DNA from: Ganoderma boninense
Taxonomy: Eukaryota > Basidiomycota > Agaricomycetes > Polyporales > Polyporaceae
Assembly (NCBI GenBank): GCA_002900995.3
Contig: PJEW03000016.1
Coordinates: 62,001-126,000, forward strand
DNA length: 64,000 bases
Reading direction: 5' to 3'
Positions 62,643 to 64,000 of the stretch are shown one piece after another (positions within the stretch are counted from its first letter, which is position 1; every line of letters starts with the position of its first letter). Under the pieces are notes generated by a model. It saw nothing but the letters and a program-made list of their open reading frames with translations, made no database searches and had not been told where the DNA came from. The translations under genes were made by a program, and so were the position numbers.

Positions 62643-64000
62643 AGGCCGCCCGGCAAGAACTGCGTGAATACGCTGCTCCGATCTGCATGGACGCGAGCGA
62701 TTCACCGCTGCCACCCTTGCGAACAATTAACCACACCATCCCGCTCAAGGATGAGTCAAAAACTTACTCGTGGAGGCCGTCTAAGTGTCCGGACGCGCTG
62801 CGCCATCTCTGGATCTAGAAGCGTGATGCGTACTTGAAGTCGGGCCGCTGGCAGATGAGCAACGCTCGCAATACGTCGCCGATGCTTCTCTTGACGAAAC
62901 CTGGAACAGGTGTCAAGGGGGTCCCACATCGGCTCCGAGTCGTCTGCGACTTGCGTGAGCGCAACGCGAACACTCACAAGGTGACATCTCCGCTCCCGGA
63001 CATGGAAGCGATCTTGCGGCGCGTCTCGAGGAAGCCGTATCGAACCTTGATTGACGGCAAGGACGCATATGAACAGATCCGGGTGGAACCGTCGCACGTC
63101 CCGCGCACGGCCATGACCACGCCTGATGGGAACATGGTTAGTCTCGTCCTTCAGCAGGGCGACTGCAATGCCGTTGCCACTTACCAAACTCTTATGAACC
63201 ACATCTTTGCTCCGTATCTTGGGGTTTTCCTGGATGTCTACCTAGATGACATCGCCGTTTATTCGGACACCTTGGAAGAGCATCTTGAGCATGTCAGGCT
63301 GGTGATCGACATTCTGCGGAAAGAGACGCTGTACCTGAGTGCGACAAAGCTGCGATTCCTCTGCCGCGAGATGAAGATTCTCGGGCGCATTGTCGATGAC
63401 CACGGGATCCGGAAGGACCCCGAGAAGGTCGACAACGTCTTGAGCTGGAAGGTTCCAACAAACCGTGAGCTTCTCCTGGGGTTTCTCGGCTCCGTGGGCT
63501 ACCTCGCCGACGATGTTGCAACCGTCCGGATTCCTATGGGAATTCTGAGCTCACTGACCGGCTCAGAAACCAGCTTCAAGTGGGAATTCACCCACCAGCG
63601 TGCGTTTGATGAAATCAAGAAGCTCCTGCATGCGCACCGTGAGCACCACCGCGTCCCATTGGACTACTCGAAAGACGCACCGCGCATCTGGCTTGTAACT
63701 GACGGCTCCCATGGTGGGATTGCCGGCGTAGTGACCCAGGGCGACGACTTTCGTCGTGGTCGGGTCGCTGCATTCTTCTCAGCCAAGCTGTCTTCTGCGC
63801 AAATGAATTATCCTGTGCATGAGATAGAGATGTTAGCTGGCATTGAATCGATGCGGCGGCACCGGGATATCTTACTCGGGTGCTCATTCACTTGGGTGAC
63901 GGACCATAAAGGTCTCATACACCTCTTGAAGCAGAAGAACCTGTCGGGCCGTCAAGCACGATGGTTAGAACGGATCTCCGAGTTCGACTTTACCATTGAG
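62378..64000 (+). CDS. Protease end, reverse transcriptase and RNase H of gypsy element 2 (partial)
   Basis: Frame 2 resumes protease (VQGSRAKINYGC, DIINLLNYDIILGTPFFFQH) and continues HTIPLKDESKTYSWRPSKCP to a TAG at 62816-62818, where the sister element has a Glu codon. Beyond the TAG the same frame is open to the window end: LLLTKPGTGVKGVPHRLRVV, DGKDAYEQIRVEP, VLQQGDCNAVATYQ, the catalytic DVYLDDIAVYSD (about 63232-63267), GFLGSVGYLADDVATVRIPM, then RNase H (VTDGSHGGIAGVV; VTDHKGLIHLLKQKN). All polymerase and visible RNase H acidic residues are present. Integrase should follow outside the window. Only the TAG and the upstream frameshift stand between this and an intact gag-pol. Confidence 0.93.

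Larger units (their letters stand above)
57734..64000 (+). mobile_element. Ty3/gypsy LTR retrotransposon (element 2), runs off window
   Basis: Same lineage as element 1, opposite strand. A candidate 5' LTR spans from TGTAACCGCC (57734) to about 57992, with a TATA box CGTATAAAAG near 57936, but no partner LTR is visible so its borders are inferred. Then a leader with the conserved hairpin (58101-58121), a CT microsatellite, a long gag-protease frame from 58233, RT and RNase H open to base 64000. Lesions seen: one frameshift in protease, one TAG before RT, and a changed protease active site. It is far better preserved than element 1. Integrase and the 3' LTR lie beyond the window. Confidence 0.9.

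Overview
The window is nuclear DNA of a filamentous fungus, almost certainly an agaricomycete basidiomycete. The evidence is: genes broken by 42-86 nt introns with clean GT...AG borders, a Plavaka-type (CACTA-like) transposase, a basidiomycete-type integrase-core DDE gene, chromodomain-type Ty3/gypsy elements, Ty1/copia relics and Zn2Cys6 genes. No bacterial signal (operons, Shine-Dalgarno sites, CRISPR) was seen. All gene models were spliced by hand; those given with exon lists keep frame across every junction.

Layout, left half: a decayed GT8 glycosyltransferase (0.6-1.3 kb); weak coding traces; a 285-aa gene (3.8-4.7 kb); an apparently intact integrase-core DDE gene on the minus strand (5.3-7.1 kb); a partial gene ending in a GC-rich repeat (7.6-8.0 kb); a 586-aa gene carrying a coding 21-bp minisatellite (8.6-10.5 kb); an unresolved minus-strand gene (12.3-14.2 kb); a nearly complete Plavaka transposase with one 1-nt lesion (14.6-17.6 kb); two small genes (18.3-19.5 kb); then about 8 kb of gene-poor, repeat-rich DNA with a 109-bp tandem repeat and a perfect 13-bp hairpin.

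Middle: a copia RT/RNase H relic (27.5-28.7 kb), a zinc-ribbon gene cut by a 100-N assembly gap, a Zn2Cys6 gene entering from the gap (29.8-31.1 kb), an 84-bp minisatellite of about 17 copies (31.7-33.1 kb), and two inverted paralogous genes (33.5-34.1 kb plus strand and 36.1-36.8 kb minus strand).

Right half: a complete-length but inactivated Ty3/gypsy element with LTRs (37.5-46.3 kb, minus strand) that has an extra ORF after pol; a gypsy integrase-tail relic; a truncated copia element with a primer-binding site matching the anticodon arm of initiator tRNA-Met (47.1-50.7 kb); a divergent pair of multi-exon genes (51.2-56.1 kb), one with a Cys-rich binuclear-cluster-like motif; a gag-only copia element whose 3' LTR appears interrupted (56.2-57.7 kb); and a second, much better preserved Ty3/gypsy element of the same lineage running off the right edge (57.7-64.0 kb, plus strand). 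The two gypsy elements share a leader hairpin with a self-complementary loop that resembles a dimerisation signal.

Most genes here are either mobile-element proteins or lineage-restricted proteins without an assignable function. Recurrent themes are non-autonomous or trans-mobilised LTR elements and local repeat expansion. No metabolic cluster or operon-like cooperation is visible.
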